64,000 nt of DNA from Sphaerisporangium fuscum (GTDB lineage: Bacteria > Actinomycetota > Actinomycetes > Streptosporangiales > Streptosporangiaceae): positions 62,001 to 126,000 of the forward strand of contig NZ_JAHDTF010000035.1 of NCBI RefSeq assembly GCF_018531465.1, given 5' to 3'. Position numbers and translations under genes: made by a program. The notes below the pieces were generated by a model, which worked only from the letters and a program-made list of their open reading frames with translations, was not told the origin of the DNA and ran no database searches. Below, one piece after another: positions 15,779 to 24,032 of the stretch (the first letter of the stretch is position 1; the number at the start of each line of letters is the position of its first letter).

Positions 15779-17208
15779 CGAGCTGTCTCCTCTTCCCGAA
15801 CAGCGGTGGTCTCCTGTACGGCCGCGGGCTGCCGCTTGAGGAGGAAGGCAAGGAAGGCTCCGAGGACGGCGGCCCCGCCGGCGACCCAGCCGGACGTCCG
15901 CAGCCCGTCCACGAGGGCGGTCACCGGCGGCGCCGCGCCCAGTCCGGCGTTGGCGACGGCGACGAGGACGGCCAGGCCCACGGCTCCGCCGAGCTGCTGG
16001 GAGGTGGTGGCCAGTGCCGAGGCGACGCCCTGCTCCTCGGGGGCGACTCCACTGGCCGCCGCGACGAACATCGCGGTGAACGTCGCACCGCCGCCGACGC
16101 CCCAGACGACGATCCCGGGAAGCACCCCCCACAGGGAGCCGTTCGCGGACATGCCGGTGGCGAGCGCGGCGATGCCGATGCCGTTGACCAGCATCCCGGC
16201 GAAGAGCGCCGGGCGTACGCCCCATGCCCCGATCAGCGCGGGTCCGAGTTTCAGACCGGCGACCACCGACAGCACGGTCACCGGGACGAAGGCGAGTCCC
16301 GCCTCCAGCGCGTTGTACCCGAGCCCGTTCTGCAGGTAGGTGGTGAAGATGTAGTACGCCCCGCCGAGCGCGCTCTGGAAGACCAGGATCACCGCCATCG
16401 CGGTGGCCAGGCTCCGCTTGCCGAGCAACCGCGGGGGGACGAGCGGGTCCCGCGTGCGCCTCTCGACCACGACGAAGGCGATCAGCAGCAGGACGCCGGC
16501 GGCGAGCGCGCCGGCGCCGCGTACGGTGCCCCAGCCGACCTCGGGCCCGCTGACCAGGCCGAACACCAGCAGGCTCGACCCGATGGTGGCGATGGCGGCG
16601 CCGAGGAGGTCGAAGCCGCCGTCGTCGCGCCCGCGTGCCCGGTCGCCGTCCAGCAGGCTCGGCGCGGCCAGGAGCGGGACGAGCGCCAGCGGGACCATCA
16701 CGAACAGCACCCAGCGCCAGCCGCCCGCCTGGGTGAGCACGCCGCCGAGCAGAGCGCCGGCCGCCAAGCCGCCGCTACCCGCCGCCGACCATACCGACAG
16801 CGCGCGCACACGGTCGGGGCCTTCGGCGAAGCCGGTGTTGATGAGCGACAGGGTCGCGGGGGTGAGCAGCGCGCCGCCGAGGCCCTGTACGGCGCGGGCG
16901 GCCACCAGCGCGGCCGGGTTCGGCGCGAGCCCTCCGGCCAGGCACGCCAGGCCGAACAGGGCGAGGCCGAGCATGAACATGCGCCGCTGTCCGAGCCGGT
17001 CGACGGCCCGCCCGCCGAGCAGCAGGAACCCGCCGAACCCGACGGCGTAGGCGCTGACCACCCATTGCAGTGACTGGGCGGTGAAGCCGAGGCCCTCGCC
17101 GATGTCGGGGAGGGCGACGTAGACGATGTTGTAGTCGAGGGCGACGATCAGTTGTGTGAACGCCAGCAGCGCCAGCCGGGGCCCGGCGCGCCGCCGCGAA
17201 GGGGACAT
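15775..17208 (-). CDS. MFS transporter, DHA2 (drug:H+ antiporter)-like
   Basis: A 477-residue multi-pass membrane protein with about 12-14 helices. N-terminal motif D1 (LIVALDYNIVYVALPDIGE), loop 2-3 motif GGRAVDRLGQRRMF and helix 5 motif RAVQGLGGALLTPATLSLIN mark the DHA2/QacA-EmrB type. I chose ATG 17208; a GTG at 17220 is also possible. Divergent from a TetR regulator, so substrate-induced derepression is expected. Its stop overlaps the SnoaL-like gene. Confidence 0.88.
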   Translation of the reverse strand: MSPSRRRAGPRLALLAFTQLIVALDYNIVYVALPDIGEGLGFTAQSLQWVVSAYAVGFGGFLLLGGRAVDRLGQRRMFMLGLALFGLACLAGGLAPNPAALVAARAVQGLGGALLTPATLSLINTGFAEGPDRVRALSVWSAAGSGGLAAGALLGGVLTQAGGWRWVLFVMVPLALVPLLAAPSLLDGDRARGRDDGGFDLLGAAIATIGSSLLVFGLVSGPEVGWGTVRGAGALAAGVLLLIAFVVVERRTRDPLVPPRLLGKRSLATAMAVILVFQSALGGAYYIFTTYLQNGLGYNALEAGLAFVPVTVLSVVAGLKLGPALIGAWGVRPALFAGMLVNGIGIAALATGMSANGSLWGVLPGIVVWGVGGGATFTAMFVAAASGVAPEEQGVASALATTSQQLGGAVGLAVLVAVANAGLGAAPPVTALVDGLRTSGWVAGGAAVLGAFLAFLLKRQPAAVQETTAVREEETAR

Positions 17209-17315
17209 GGGGGTGACCACAGGCGTGACTCTTTCCTGTGCGTGTGCTGGACGTTGGGGGTCGCCGATGACGGCGAGCGATGCAGCGTGGTACACGGCAG
17301 GCATTTACTGAACGC

Positions 17316-17332
17316 CGTGTAGTTTCAACACG
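17316..17332. promoter_or_regulatory. Candidate TetR operator in the MFS/TetR gap
   Basis: CGTGT (17316-17320) and ACACG (17328-17332) form an inverted repeat with a seven-base spacer in the gap between the divergent MFS and TetR genes. A second small dyad, AGCG-CAA-CGCT, lies just downstream near 17342. Confidence 0.4.
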
Positions 17333-17365
17333 CCGAACATTAGCGCAACGCTGTACCCTGTCAAG

Positions 17366-18079
17366 GTGGTAGAGCGGAACCTCACCCGCCGGGAGCGCCT
17401 CCGGGCGGAGACGTCGGCCGAGATCAAGACGATCGCGCTCAAGCTCATGGCGGTCGGCGGCCCCGACGCGATCTCGCTGCGGGCCATCGCCCGCGAGATG
17501 GGCATGACGGCCGGCGCCATCTACGGCTACTACGCCACGCGCGACGACCTGATCACCACGTTGATCGACGACGTGCACACTTCGCTGGTCGACACGGTCG
17601 AGGCGGCCCGCGACACCAGGCCCGCCGGAGACCCGGCCGGACGGCTGCTGGCCTGGGCCGAGGCGTTCAGGAAATGGGCCTTGGCGAACCCCGAGGGGTT
17701 CCGGCTGATCTACGGTGACCCGGTGCCGGGCTACCAGGTACCCGAGGGCGGCGCGGCGCCCGAGGCCGAATACCGCACCTGCACCGGTCTCACCGGCCTG
17801 GTCGCCGGCGCCTGGGACCAGGCTTCGGCGTCACAGCCCGCCGACGGCCACGAATGGTCGGACTTCGACCCCCACCTGGTGGCCATGGTCCGGGAGGCCT
17901 TCCCCGGCCTCCCCCCGGCCGCGGTGGCGCTGGCGCTGCGGGTGTGGGGTCGCATGCACGGCCTGGTCTCCCTGGAGATCTACGGCCACCTGCGCGACAA
18001 GCTCCACGACCCCGAGACGATCTACCGCGCCGAAATCCTCGACCTCATCAGATCTCTGGGCCTCTCGGCCCCCGAGTGA
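17366..18079 (+). CDS. TetR/AcrR family regulator (WHG-type C-terminal domain)
   Basis: A 237-residue repressor. The HTH occupies about residues 15-60 (ISLRAIAREMGMTAGAIYGY, then YATRDDLITTLIDD). The C-terminal domain contains WALANPEGFRLIYGDPVPGY, typical of the TetR_C_13/WHG group. Starts at GTG close to the divergent MFS gene, its likely target. Confidence 0.9.
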   Translation: MVERNLTRRERLRAETSAEIKTIALKLMAVGGPDAISLRAIAREMGMTAGAIYGYYATRDDLITTLIDDVHTSLVDTVEAARDTRPAGDPAGRLLAWAEAFRKWALANPEGFRLIYGDPVPGYQVPEGGAAPEAEYRTCTGLTGLVAGAWDQASASQPADGHEWSDFDPHLVAMVREAFPGLPPAAVALALRVWGRMHGLVSLEIYGHLRDKLHDPETIYRAEILDLIRSLGLSAPE

Positions 18080-18191
18080 GCCGCGCCCCTACCGGGTCAC
18101 GCCGAGCCGAACCGGCGCGGGATCCGATGACGGATGAACTCTCGCGTCCGGGCTGGAGCGCGGGATACGATCCGGCACGAGATCCCGTTCG

Positions 18192-18197
18192 TTGACA
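18192..18197 (+). promoter_or_regulatory. Candidate -35 element upstream of the globin gene
   Basis: A perfect TTGACA at 18192-18197, about 40 bases before the globin start. The -10 (ACGACT, 17 bases on) is weak. Confidence 0.35.
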
Positions 18198-18236
18198 GTG
18201 CTCCCTTGAATGCGACGACTCTCCGGATGGACGGCA

Positions 18237-18692
18237 ATGACGAGTCTGTATGCGCACGCCGGCGGCGACGAGGGGTTACACCGGCTGGAAGAGCTGTTCT
18301 ACGCCAAACTGCTCGCCGATCCCACTCTCAAGGCCCTCTTCCCCGAGGCCAAAGCCCATCACGTGAAGCACCTGACCTGGTTCACGGCCGAATCCTTCGG
18401 CGGGCCTGACCGGTTCAGCCGGAACCTGGGCTTCGACTACATCATCCAGGCACACCGGAACCTCCTGATCACCGAGGAGCAGCGGCGGCGCTTCGTCGAG
18501 CTGTACATGGAGGCGTTCGACGAGGCCGGACTGCCGGATGACGCGCCCTTCCGTGAGGCCGTGCGTGAGCACGTGGAGTTCGGCTCACGGGTCGCTCTCC
18601 AGAACTCCGTCGCGGAAACCGACGCCGACCTCCACCCTCTGCGCCACGTCCCCCGCTGGACCTGGGCCGGCGACGACTCCCCGGAGCCGTGA
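18237..18692 (+). CDS. Truncated hemoglobin (group II-like)
   Basis: A 151-residue globin. MTSLYAHAGGDEGLHRLEEL is the short A/B helix start, FYAKLLADPTLKALFP the B/C helices, FTAESFGGP the E region, and IIQAHRNLLITEEQRRRF carries the proximal His. Group II globins bind O2 or NO and usually have Trp at G8; here the aligned residue appears to be Phe (RRRFVELY). The gene stands alone, convergent with a carboxymuconolactone decarboxylase-like gene. Start ATG chosen by homology; Shine-Dalgarno is weak. Confidence 0.85.
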   Translation: MTSLYAHAGGDEGLHRLEELFYAKLLADPTLKALFPEAKAHHVKHLTWFTAESFGGPDRFSRNLGFDYIIQAHRNLLITEEQRRRFVELYMEAFDEAGLPDDAPFREAVREHVEFGSRVALQNSVAETDADLHPLRHVPRWTWAGDDSPEP

Positions 18693-18771
18693 CCCCGGGA
18701 AGTGCCCCCGCTCGTGGAGTGCGACCTGCGGCATCGGGCCGTCATCGGTGCACGGACGGCTGCGCCGGGCG

Positions 18772-19173
18772 TCACCCCACGTTCGTGATCGGGAGCAGCC
18801 CCCGTTCGGCGAAGACCTTCTTGGCGACGAGCGTCGCGTTGATGGCCCGGGGCATGCCGCAGTAGACGGCCGAGTGCAGGAGCGCCTCGGCGATCTCCGT
18901 GGGCGCGAGGCCGACGTTCAGCGCGGCGTTGATGTGCACGTCCAGCTCGATCTCACAGCCGCCGAGCGCGGTCAGCACGCCGAGGGTGACCAGTTGCCGG
19001 TCGCGGGGCGGCAGCTCGGGACGGGCGTACATGTCACCGAACGCCCACGCGACCACCTGGTGGCCCAGCTCCGGTGAGGTGTCGGCGAGGGAGTTCACGA
19101 TCCTCTGCCCCGCCTCTCCGTCGACCTGCTCCAGGACCTTCATGCCGTACTCGTAGCGTTCCTCACGGTTCAT
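18772..19173 (-). CDS. Carboxymuconolactone decarboxylase family protein
   Basis: A 133-residue all-helical protein: MNREERYEYGMKVLEQVDG, then PELPPRDRQLVTLGVLTALG and LNVGLAPTEIAEALLHSAVY, the hallmark helix pair of CMD proteins. The AhpD CxxC pair is absent, so it is not a peroxidase reductase; a PcaC-like decarboxylase or an orphan member is more likely. AAGGAG lies seven bases before the ATG. Divergent from a LysR regulator, probably its controller. Confidence 0.88.
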   Translation of the reverse strand: MNREERYEYGMKVLEQVDGEAGQRIVNSLADTSPELGHQVVAWAFGDMYARPELPPRDRQLVTLGVLTALGGCEIELDVHINAALNVGLAPTEIAEALLHSAVYCGMPRAINATLVAKKVFAERGLLPITNVG

Positions 19174-19292
19174 GGCTTTTCTCCTTATTTCGGTGGTTCG
19201 CCCGATTGCGCTGCCTCAAGCCTCGCCTAGCCACCGCCCCAAGCTGCCCTCAGAGCATGAATCGCTATGCTTCCTATGCCTTGGAGGTATGG

Positions 19293-20246
19293 ATGGATCT
19301 CAGAGTGCTCGGTTACGTGGTCGCGGTCGCCGAGGAGGGAAGCGTCAGCGGGGCCGCCCGCCGCCTGCACCTGACCCAGCCGACACTGAGCCGCCAGCTA
19401 CGTGAGCTCGAACGACAGCTGGGCGTCGAGCTGTTCACCCGCGAAGGCCGGGGGCTGGCGCCGACGGCAGCGGGGGAGGCCCTCGTGTGGCGGGCGGCCA
19501 CCGTGCTGGCGGAGGCCGAGGGTGCCCTGGAAGACGTGCGGCTGGCGGCACAGGGGCTGACCGGACGGCTGACCGTGACGTTCGCCGGCTCGGGGATCAA
19601 CGGGCCGCTCGGCGGGGCGCTGGGGCGGGTACGCCGGGAACTGCCCCGCGTCGACCTGCGCCTGGAGGAGAGCTTCAACGACGCGGAGATGTCGGCCGGG
19701 GTGCTGGACGGGCGCTTCGACGTCGCCGTCCAGCGGCTGCCGATGCGGGACGCCCGGCTGACCGCGCAGGCGTGGTGGCGGGAGCCGCTCACCCTCTTCC
19801 TGCCCGCCGGCCACCCCCTCGCCCACGCACCCGAGCCGGCGCCGCTCTCGACGCTGGGACGGATTCCGCTGGTCATCTGGCCTCGGGACGTCTCCTCCCG
19901 CTCCTACGACGAGATCATCGCCCTCTGCCACCAGGCCGGCATCGTGCCGCGGATCGGCGCGGAAGGGCGGAGCGTGCAGACACTGCTGGCCCTGGTCGCG
20001 GCCGGGTTCGGCGCCGCCGTGCTCGCCGACTCCCACCGCGCCCTGCGCCGGGTCGGCGTGGCCGCCCGCCCCTTGGCGGACACCTCCACCACCCTCTACC
20101 TCGTCTGGCGCGCGGCCGACACCAACCCGCTCGTCAACCGCTTCCGCGACGTCCTCACCACCCTCGCCCACCCCACCGCAACCTCCACCGCCTCTCCTAC
20201 CGCCCCTCCTCCGTCTCGTGCAGGAAATCGAGGATGGTCCGGGTGA
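19293..20246 (+). CDS. LysR family transcriptional regulator
   Basis: A 317-residue LysR protein. HTH at about residues 1-60 (GSVSGAARRLHLTQPTLSRQ, then LRELERQLGVELFTREGRG), and an effector-binding domain from about 90 to 295. GGAGG sits five bases before the ATG at 19293. It is divergent from the carboxymuconolactone decarboxylase-like gene, the standard LysR arrangement. The last 17 codons overlap the convergent hydrolase gene by 50 bp. Confidence 0.9.
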   Translation: MDLRVLGYVVAVAEEGSVSGAARRLHLTQPTLSRQLRELERQLGVELFTREGRGLAPTAAGEALVWRAATVLAEAEGALEDVRLAAQGLTGRLTVTFAGSGINGPLGGALGRVRRELPRVDLRLEESFNDAEMSAGVLDGRFDVAVQRLPMRDARLTAQAWWREPLTLFLPAGHPLAHAPEPAPLSTLGRIPLVIWPRDVSSRSYDEIIALCHQAGIVPRIGAEGRSVQTLLALVAAGFGAAVLADSHRALRRVGVAARPLADTSTTLYLVWRAADTNPLVNRFRDVLTTLAHPTATSTASPTAPPPSRAGNRGWSG

Positions 20247-21045
20247 GGGTTTCCGGCTGGTCCTCCGGGATCAGGGTGTAGCTGTCGTCGATCTCCACGA
20301 GCCTGGCGCCGGGGAGCAGTTCGGCCAGGCGCCGGCCGTGCTCCCGAGGCATCAGCCGGTCCTCGCGGGCCCAGGCCACCAGGACGGGCCGGTCGAACCA
20401 GCGCATCTCCTCGGCCAGTTCCAGAAGCTTCTGCCTGGAGGGGATCGACCCGCAGTACTTCGCCAGGTCACGCCTGACCTCCCGCACCGTCTGCGCCGGC
20501 CGGAACCATGCGTCCATGACCTTCTTGGGCACCGGCCGCTTCGACATCCACCCCCACCCGCCCGGCCCCCGGCGCATGGCCCGGGTGCGTAGCAGCTGCA
20601 TGGTCAGGTAGAGCCCGCCCGGCACTTTCGCGGCGAGCGCGATGGCGCGCCCGGGGATGCCCGGCGGGTAGTTGTCGAACGCCTCGCAGGCGCAGAGCAC
20701 GAGCCTGCCTATCCGCTCGGCGCGGCGCTCGGAGATCAGCATCTGGGCGCCGCCCCAGTCGTTCAGCACCAAGGTGACATCACGCAGGTCGAGACGTTGC
20801 AGGAACTCCTCCACCAGCAACGCCACCCCACGCAGCGACAGGTCGGCATCGGCGCGCATCGGCCGCCGGTGGCCGCCCAGCGGCAGGGTCGGCAGCACAC
20901 ATCGGTAGTTCTCCCGCAGGCCGGGGACGACGTGCCGCCACACCGAGCCGTCCATGGTGAGGCCGTGCAGGAGGACGACGACCGGCCCGTCGCCCCCCGT
21001 GTCGTCGTACTCCACCGGCCCGGCGGACAGCTCGATCTGAGGCAT
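20197..21045 (-). CDS. Alpha/beta fold hydrolase, dehalogenase/epoxide hydrolase-like
   Basis: A 282-residue protein. VVVLLHGLTMDGSVWRHVVP holds the oxyanion HG motif, and VTLVLNDWGGAQML places Asp, not Ser, at the nucleophile elbow, as in haloalkane dehalogenases and epoxide hydrolases. Near the C-terminus, where the catalytic GH is expected, the sequence is IDDSYTLIPEDQP without His. A good Shine-Dalgarno (GGAG) precedes the ATG. Divergent from a TetR regulator. Activity is doubtful without the base. Confidence 0.85.
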   Translation of the reverse strand: MPQIELSAGPVEYDDTGGDGPVVVLLHGLTMDGSVWRHVVPGLRENYRCVLPTLPLGGHRRPMRADADLSLRGVALLVEEFLQRLDLRDVTLVLNDWGGAQMLISERRAERIGRLVLCACEAFDNYPPGIPGRAIALAAKVPGGLYLTMQLLRTRAMRRGPGGWGWMSKRPVPKKVMDAWFRPAQTVREVRRDLAKYCGSIPSRQKLLELAEEMRWFDRPVLVAWAREDRLMPREHGRRLAELLPGARLVEIDDSYTLIPEDQPETLTRTILDFLHETEEGR

Positions 21046-21072
21046 GCGGTGCTCCTCGTGGTAGTGATTTGA

Positions 21073-21084
21073 TAGATCGCTCTA
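21073..21084. promoter_or_regulatory. Candidate TetR operator (hydrolase/TetR gap)
   Basis: TAGATCGCTCTA, with TAGA/TCTA arms around TCGC, lies between the divergent hydrolase and TetR genes. Confidence 0.45.
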
Positions 21085-21126
21085 GCGTGACCGTAATCTA
21101 TAACCAGGACCCGAGGGGAGCGACAG

Positions 21127-21711
21127 GTGGCAGGCACCAGAGACCGCATCATCGACGCGAGCGCCGAGCTGTTCCGGCGCAACGGCTACACGGGCACCGG
21201 GCTGAAGCAGATCGTGGCCGAGGCCAAGGCGCCGTTCGGCTCGATCTACCACTTCTTCCCCGGAGGCAAGGAGCAGTTGGGCGGTGAGGTCATCCGCTCG
21301 TCGGGCGCGATGTATCTCCAGCTGTTCACGGCCGTCATGGACGCCGCGCCCGACACGCTCACCGGCGTCCACGACTTCTTCGCGGGGGCCGCCGAGACCC
21401 TGATCGAGACCGACTACGCCGACGCCTGCCCGATCGCGACCGTCGCGCTGGAGGTGGCCAGCACCAACGAGCCGCTGCGCCAGGCCACGGCCGAGGTGTT
21501 CGGCAGCTGGATCGACGCGGGTACGGAACGCCTCACTCGTGACGGCATCCCCCACGCCGAGGCACGGCGACTCGTGATCTCCCTGCTCGCCGGCCTGGAA
21601 GGCGCGTTCGTCCTGGCCCGCGCCCTGCGCAGCACCGAGCCGGTGGAGGTCGCGGGCGCCACGGCGGTGGCCTCCGTACGCGAGGCCCTGTCGTCAGGCC
21701 ACGGGCCGTGA
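21127..21711 (+). CDS. TetR/AcrR family regulator (LmrA/YxaF-like)
   Basis: A 194-residue repressor. HTH at about residues 10-55 (LKQIVAEAKAPFGSIYHFFP, then GGKEQLGGEVI); FGSIYHFFPGGKEQL is the pattern of the LmrA/YxaF branch. The C-terminal DACPIATVALEVAS also matches that branch. GTG start with a purine-rich GAGGGGAG upstream. It probably represses the divergent hydrolase gene. Its 3' end overlaps the convergent CGNR gene by 18 bp. Confidence 0.9.
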   Translation: MAGTRDRIIDASAELFRRNGYTGTGLKQIVAEAKAPFGSIYHFFPGGKEQLGGEVIRSSGAMYLQLFTAVMDAAPDTLTGVHDFFAGAAETLIETDYADACPIATVALEVASTNEPLRQATAEVFGSWIDAGTERLTRDGIPHAEARRLVISLLAGLEGAFVLARALRSTEPVEVAGATAVASVREALSSGHGP

Positions 21712-22431
21712 GCCTCCGCCACGCATGCGGGAGCGGTAGCCGGCGATCTTCACGAGGTTCCCGCAGCGCTCCATCGAGCACCAGCGGCGGCGGCGTGCCT
21801 GCGAGTCGTCCAGGAACAGCAGTGTGCACTCCGGGTTCTCGCACTCCTTGACACGAGCAAGGAGCGGACCGCCGACCAGCAGTACGGCGTCCCGGGCCAC
21901 GGTCGCCAAGGCGGCCTGGACGGGCTGCGCGGCCCGCCAGTTCAGGGCGGTCAGGCCGCCGGCGCCGCCGAGGGTCAGTTGTGGCGCCAGGTCGGCGCGG
22001 GCGGCGGTCTTGTTGACCTGCGCGACGTCGGCGGGATCAGGTACATGACCGCCCATGGCCGAGAAGAGCACCCGATGGAGCGCCTCACGCAGGGCACGGG
22101 CTGCCGTCAGGTCTTCGCCGGTGGCGTGCATGTGACCCGCCGCGGTCTGACCGGCGTCGCCGGACCCGATGAGCGGGCCGCCAGGGCGTACGTCCTCAAG
22201 TTCTTCCGGCAGGTCGCCCGCGCCCGCGTCCGCGTCCTGCGGGTCCGCCCGCAGCCCCGCCTCGATGATCCAGCGCGCCAGGGCGTCCGGGTCCGGCAGC
22301 CGTTCGATGCGCTCGGTGCGGCGCTTGCCCAGGGTGGCGACGAAGTTCAGGCAGGGGCGCCCGCCGACGAAGGGGAACGCCATCACCGGGTCGACGGAAC
22401 TCGCCGGGGCGGGGGCGGGTGAACGGCTCAT
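21694..22431 (-). CDS. CGNR zinc finger domain regulator (ABATE domain)
   Basis: A 245-residue protein. The N-terminal part (VGGRPCLNFVATLGKRR) is the ABATE stress-response domain; the C-terminus is a CGNR zinc finger with CENPECTLLFLDDS, RRRWCSMERCGNLVK. The four cysteines and CGNR are intact. An Asp/Gly-rich insertion lies near residues 60-105. These proteins are putative DNA-binding regulators. Divergent from a 2-dehydropantoate 2-reductase-like gene across two identical-spacing inverted repeats, probably its binding sites. Confidence 0.9.
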   Translation of the reverse strand: MSRSPAPAPASSVDPVMAFPFVGGRPCLNFVATLGKRRTERIERLPDPDALARWIIEAGLRADPQDADAGAGDLPEELEDVRPGGPLIGSGDAGQTAAGHMHATGEDLTAARALREALHRVLFSAMGGHVPDPADVAQVNKTAARADLAPQLTLGGAGGLTALNWRAAQPVQAALATVARDAVLLVGGPLLARVKECENPECTLLFLDDSQARRRRWCSMERCGNLVKIAGYRSRMRGGGSRPVA

Positions 22432-22447
22432 GCTCCGGTCCTCTCGA

Positions 22448-22499
22448 TTGACACCGGTTCATATGGTGTCACATGATGACACCCTCTCAACCAGTGTCA
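22448..22499. promoter_or_regulatory. Tandem operators and promoter in the CGNR/reductase gap
   Basis: Two inverted repeats with the same nine-base spacer: TGACACC (22449-22455) with GGTGTCA (22465-22471), and TGACACC (22477-22483) with AGTGTCA (22493-22499). Left arms are 28 bp apart. A TTGACA -35 (22448-22453) for the rightward gene overlaps the first arm and CATGAT (22472-22477) is a fair -10 at 18 bp, so binding would block transcription. Confidence 0.7.
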
Positions 22500-22519
22500 C
22501 CGAAGGAGTTCGCGCGATC

Positions 22520-23455
22520 ATGAAGATCCTCGTCATCGGGGCCGGTGCGACGGGAGGCTTCTTCGGCCTCAGGCTCGCCCAGGCCGGCCGGGACGTCACG
22601 TTCCTCGTCCGTCCGCGCCGTGCCGCGGTCCTTCGCGAGCGGGGACTGCGCCTGACCGGACTGGGAGCGGACGAGGTGATCGCCCCCGCGCTCGTGACGG
22701 CGGGTGAGATCACCACGCCCTACGACCTCGTGCTCGTCTCGGTGAAGGCGCGCGCTCTGCCGCCGGCACTCGACGACGCCGCTCCGGCGGTCGGGCCGCA
22801 CACCGCCGTCGTCCCCTTCCTGAACGGGATGGCGCACATGGACGTTCTGAACGCCCGCTTCGGACCGTCCGCCGTGCTCGGTGGGGTCGTCAAGGTCATG
22901 ACCACCGTCGACGAGGCGGAGGACATCGTCCAACTCGCGCGGATCGGCGCCATGACGATCGGCGAGCAGGACGGTCGCCCGTCCCGCCGGCTGGACGAGA
23001 TCGAGCGGACGCTGGGCGGTGCCGGCTTCGACCTGGACCTCTCCGCGGACATCATCGGGGCGATGTGGCACAAATGGGTGTTCATCAGCACCCTCGGCGC
23101 GCTGACGTCACTGCTGCGTGGCACGGTCGGCGACATCGTCGCCGTCCCCGGCGGCGAGCGGCTCGGCCCGGCCATCCTCGCCGAAGCGGCCGCGGTGTCG
23201 GCGGCGGCCGGGTATCCCGTCCCGGACGGTGCGCTCGCCGTCACCACGGCGATGGTCACCCAGCCGGGATCCAGGGATTCGGCGTCCATGTCCCGGGACC
23301 TGGCCGCCGGTTTCCCCACCGAGGTCGAGCAGATCCTCGGCGACCTGACGGCACGAGCCCGGACGTTCGGGGTGGACACCCCGCTGCTCGACCTCGCCAC
23401 CCTGAACCTGCGAGTCCACGAGAACCGCCTCGCCACCGCGGAGGCCCTCGTATAG
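22520..23455 (+). CDS. 2-dehydropantoate 2-reductase family protein
   Basis: A 311-residue NADP-dependent reductase of the ApbA/PanE family. N-terminal Rossmann motif ILVIGAGATGGFFG (GxGxxG), then FLVRPRRAAVLRERGLRLTG; the catalytic Lys is in MWHKWVFISTLGALTSL. PanE reduces ketopantoate for pantothenate synthesis, but the neighbours are a CGNR regulator and a phosphatase, not pan genes, so another 2-oxo acid is possible. ATG at 22520 follows AAGGAG at 11 bases. Confidence 0.88.
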   Translation: MKILVIGAGATGGFFGLRLAQAGRDVTFLVRPRRAAVLRERGLRLTGLGADEVIAPALVTAGEITTPYDLVLVSVKARALPPALDDAAPAVGPHTAVVPFLNGMAHMDVLNARFGPSAVLGGVVKVMTTVDEAEDIVQLARIGAMTIGEQDGRPSRRLDEIERTLGGAGFDLDLSADIIGAMWHKWVFISTLGALTSLLRGTVGDIVAVPGGERLGPAILAEAAAVSAAAGYPVPDGALAVTTAMVTQPGSRDSASMSRDLAAGFPTEVEQILGDLTARARTFGVDTPLLDLATLNLRVHENRLATAEALV

Positions 23456-23463
23456 CCGGGACT

Positions 23464-23955
23464 TCAGGCGGAGGCGGCGACTCGCTGGAGGAAGCGGTGC
23501 TGGGCCCGCGACTCGACCGCTTTCGCGTCGTAGGCGCCCCGCACCCATGCGACCGCCTCCGCCGGGGACGTCCCCTGAAGGACGGCGAGAGCGCTCAGGG
23601 CGGTGCCGGTACGGCCACGCCCGCCCCCGCAGGCGACCTCGACCCGTTCCCCGGCTCGGACGCGCGCCAGGGTCTGGCGTAGCTGGACGATCGCCTGTTG
23701 CGGGTCGCGAGGCGCGGAGAAATCAGGCCAGTCGACCCGTTCGTACGGCCAGGACGGCGCCCACGGCCGCAGCCCGACCAGGTACCGGCCGTACAGATTC
23801 GGCCGGTCGAGAGGGTGCCCCAGCAGGTACAGCCCGAACTGCGGCACGGGCTCGGGCGCAGGCGTGTCCCGGAGCCCCCTTGCCAGTACCGCCCCGCCAT
23901 CCGGCAACTCGACCGCCTTGACCTGACGCCCGCCCATCGCACCCCCGGCTCCCAT
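23464..23955 (-). CDS. Protein-tyrosine phosphatase-like (dual-specificity) protein
   Basis: About 163 residues. VACGGGRGRTGTALSALAVL contains the CX5R phosphate loop (C-GGGRG-R-T) of Cys-dependent phosphatases, and VDWPDFSAPRDP holds the upstream general-acid Asp region. The usual HC pair is AC here. The following helix PAEAVAWVRGAYDAKAVESR is the common alpha-6 region. Start at ATG 23955 or an in-frame GTG at 23970. It sits between convergent and codirectional genes without an obvious partner. Substrate unknown. Confidence 0.8.
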   Translation of the reverse strand: MGAGGAMGGRQVKAVELPDGGAVLARGLRDTPAPEPVPQFGLYLLGHPLDRPNLYGRYLVGLRPWAPSWPYERVDWPDFSAPRDPQQAIVQLRQTLARVRAGERVEVACGGGRGRTGTALSALAVLQGTSPAEAVAWVRGAYDAKAVESRAQHRFLQRVAASA

Positions 23956-24032
23956 GGCTTGTACCGCCACCCCATCATCCTGCCGCCAGGGAGCCTTATC
24001 CGATCGTTCCGCTGTGAGGGAAAGCGCGACGG

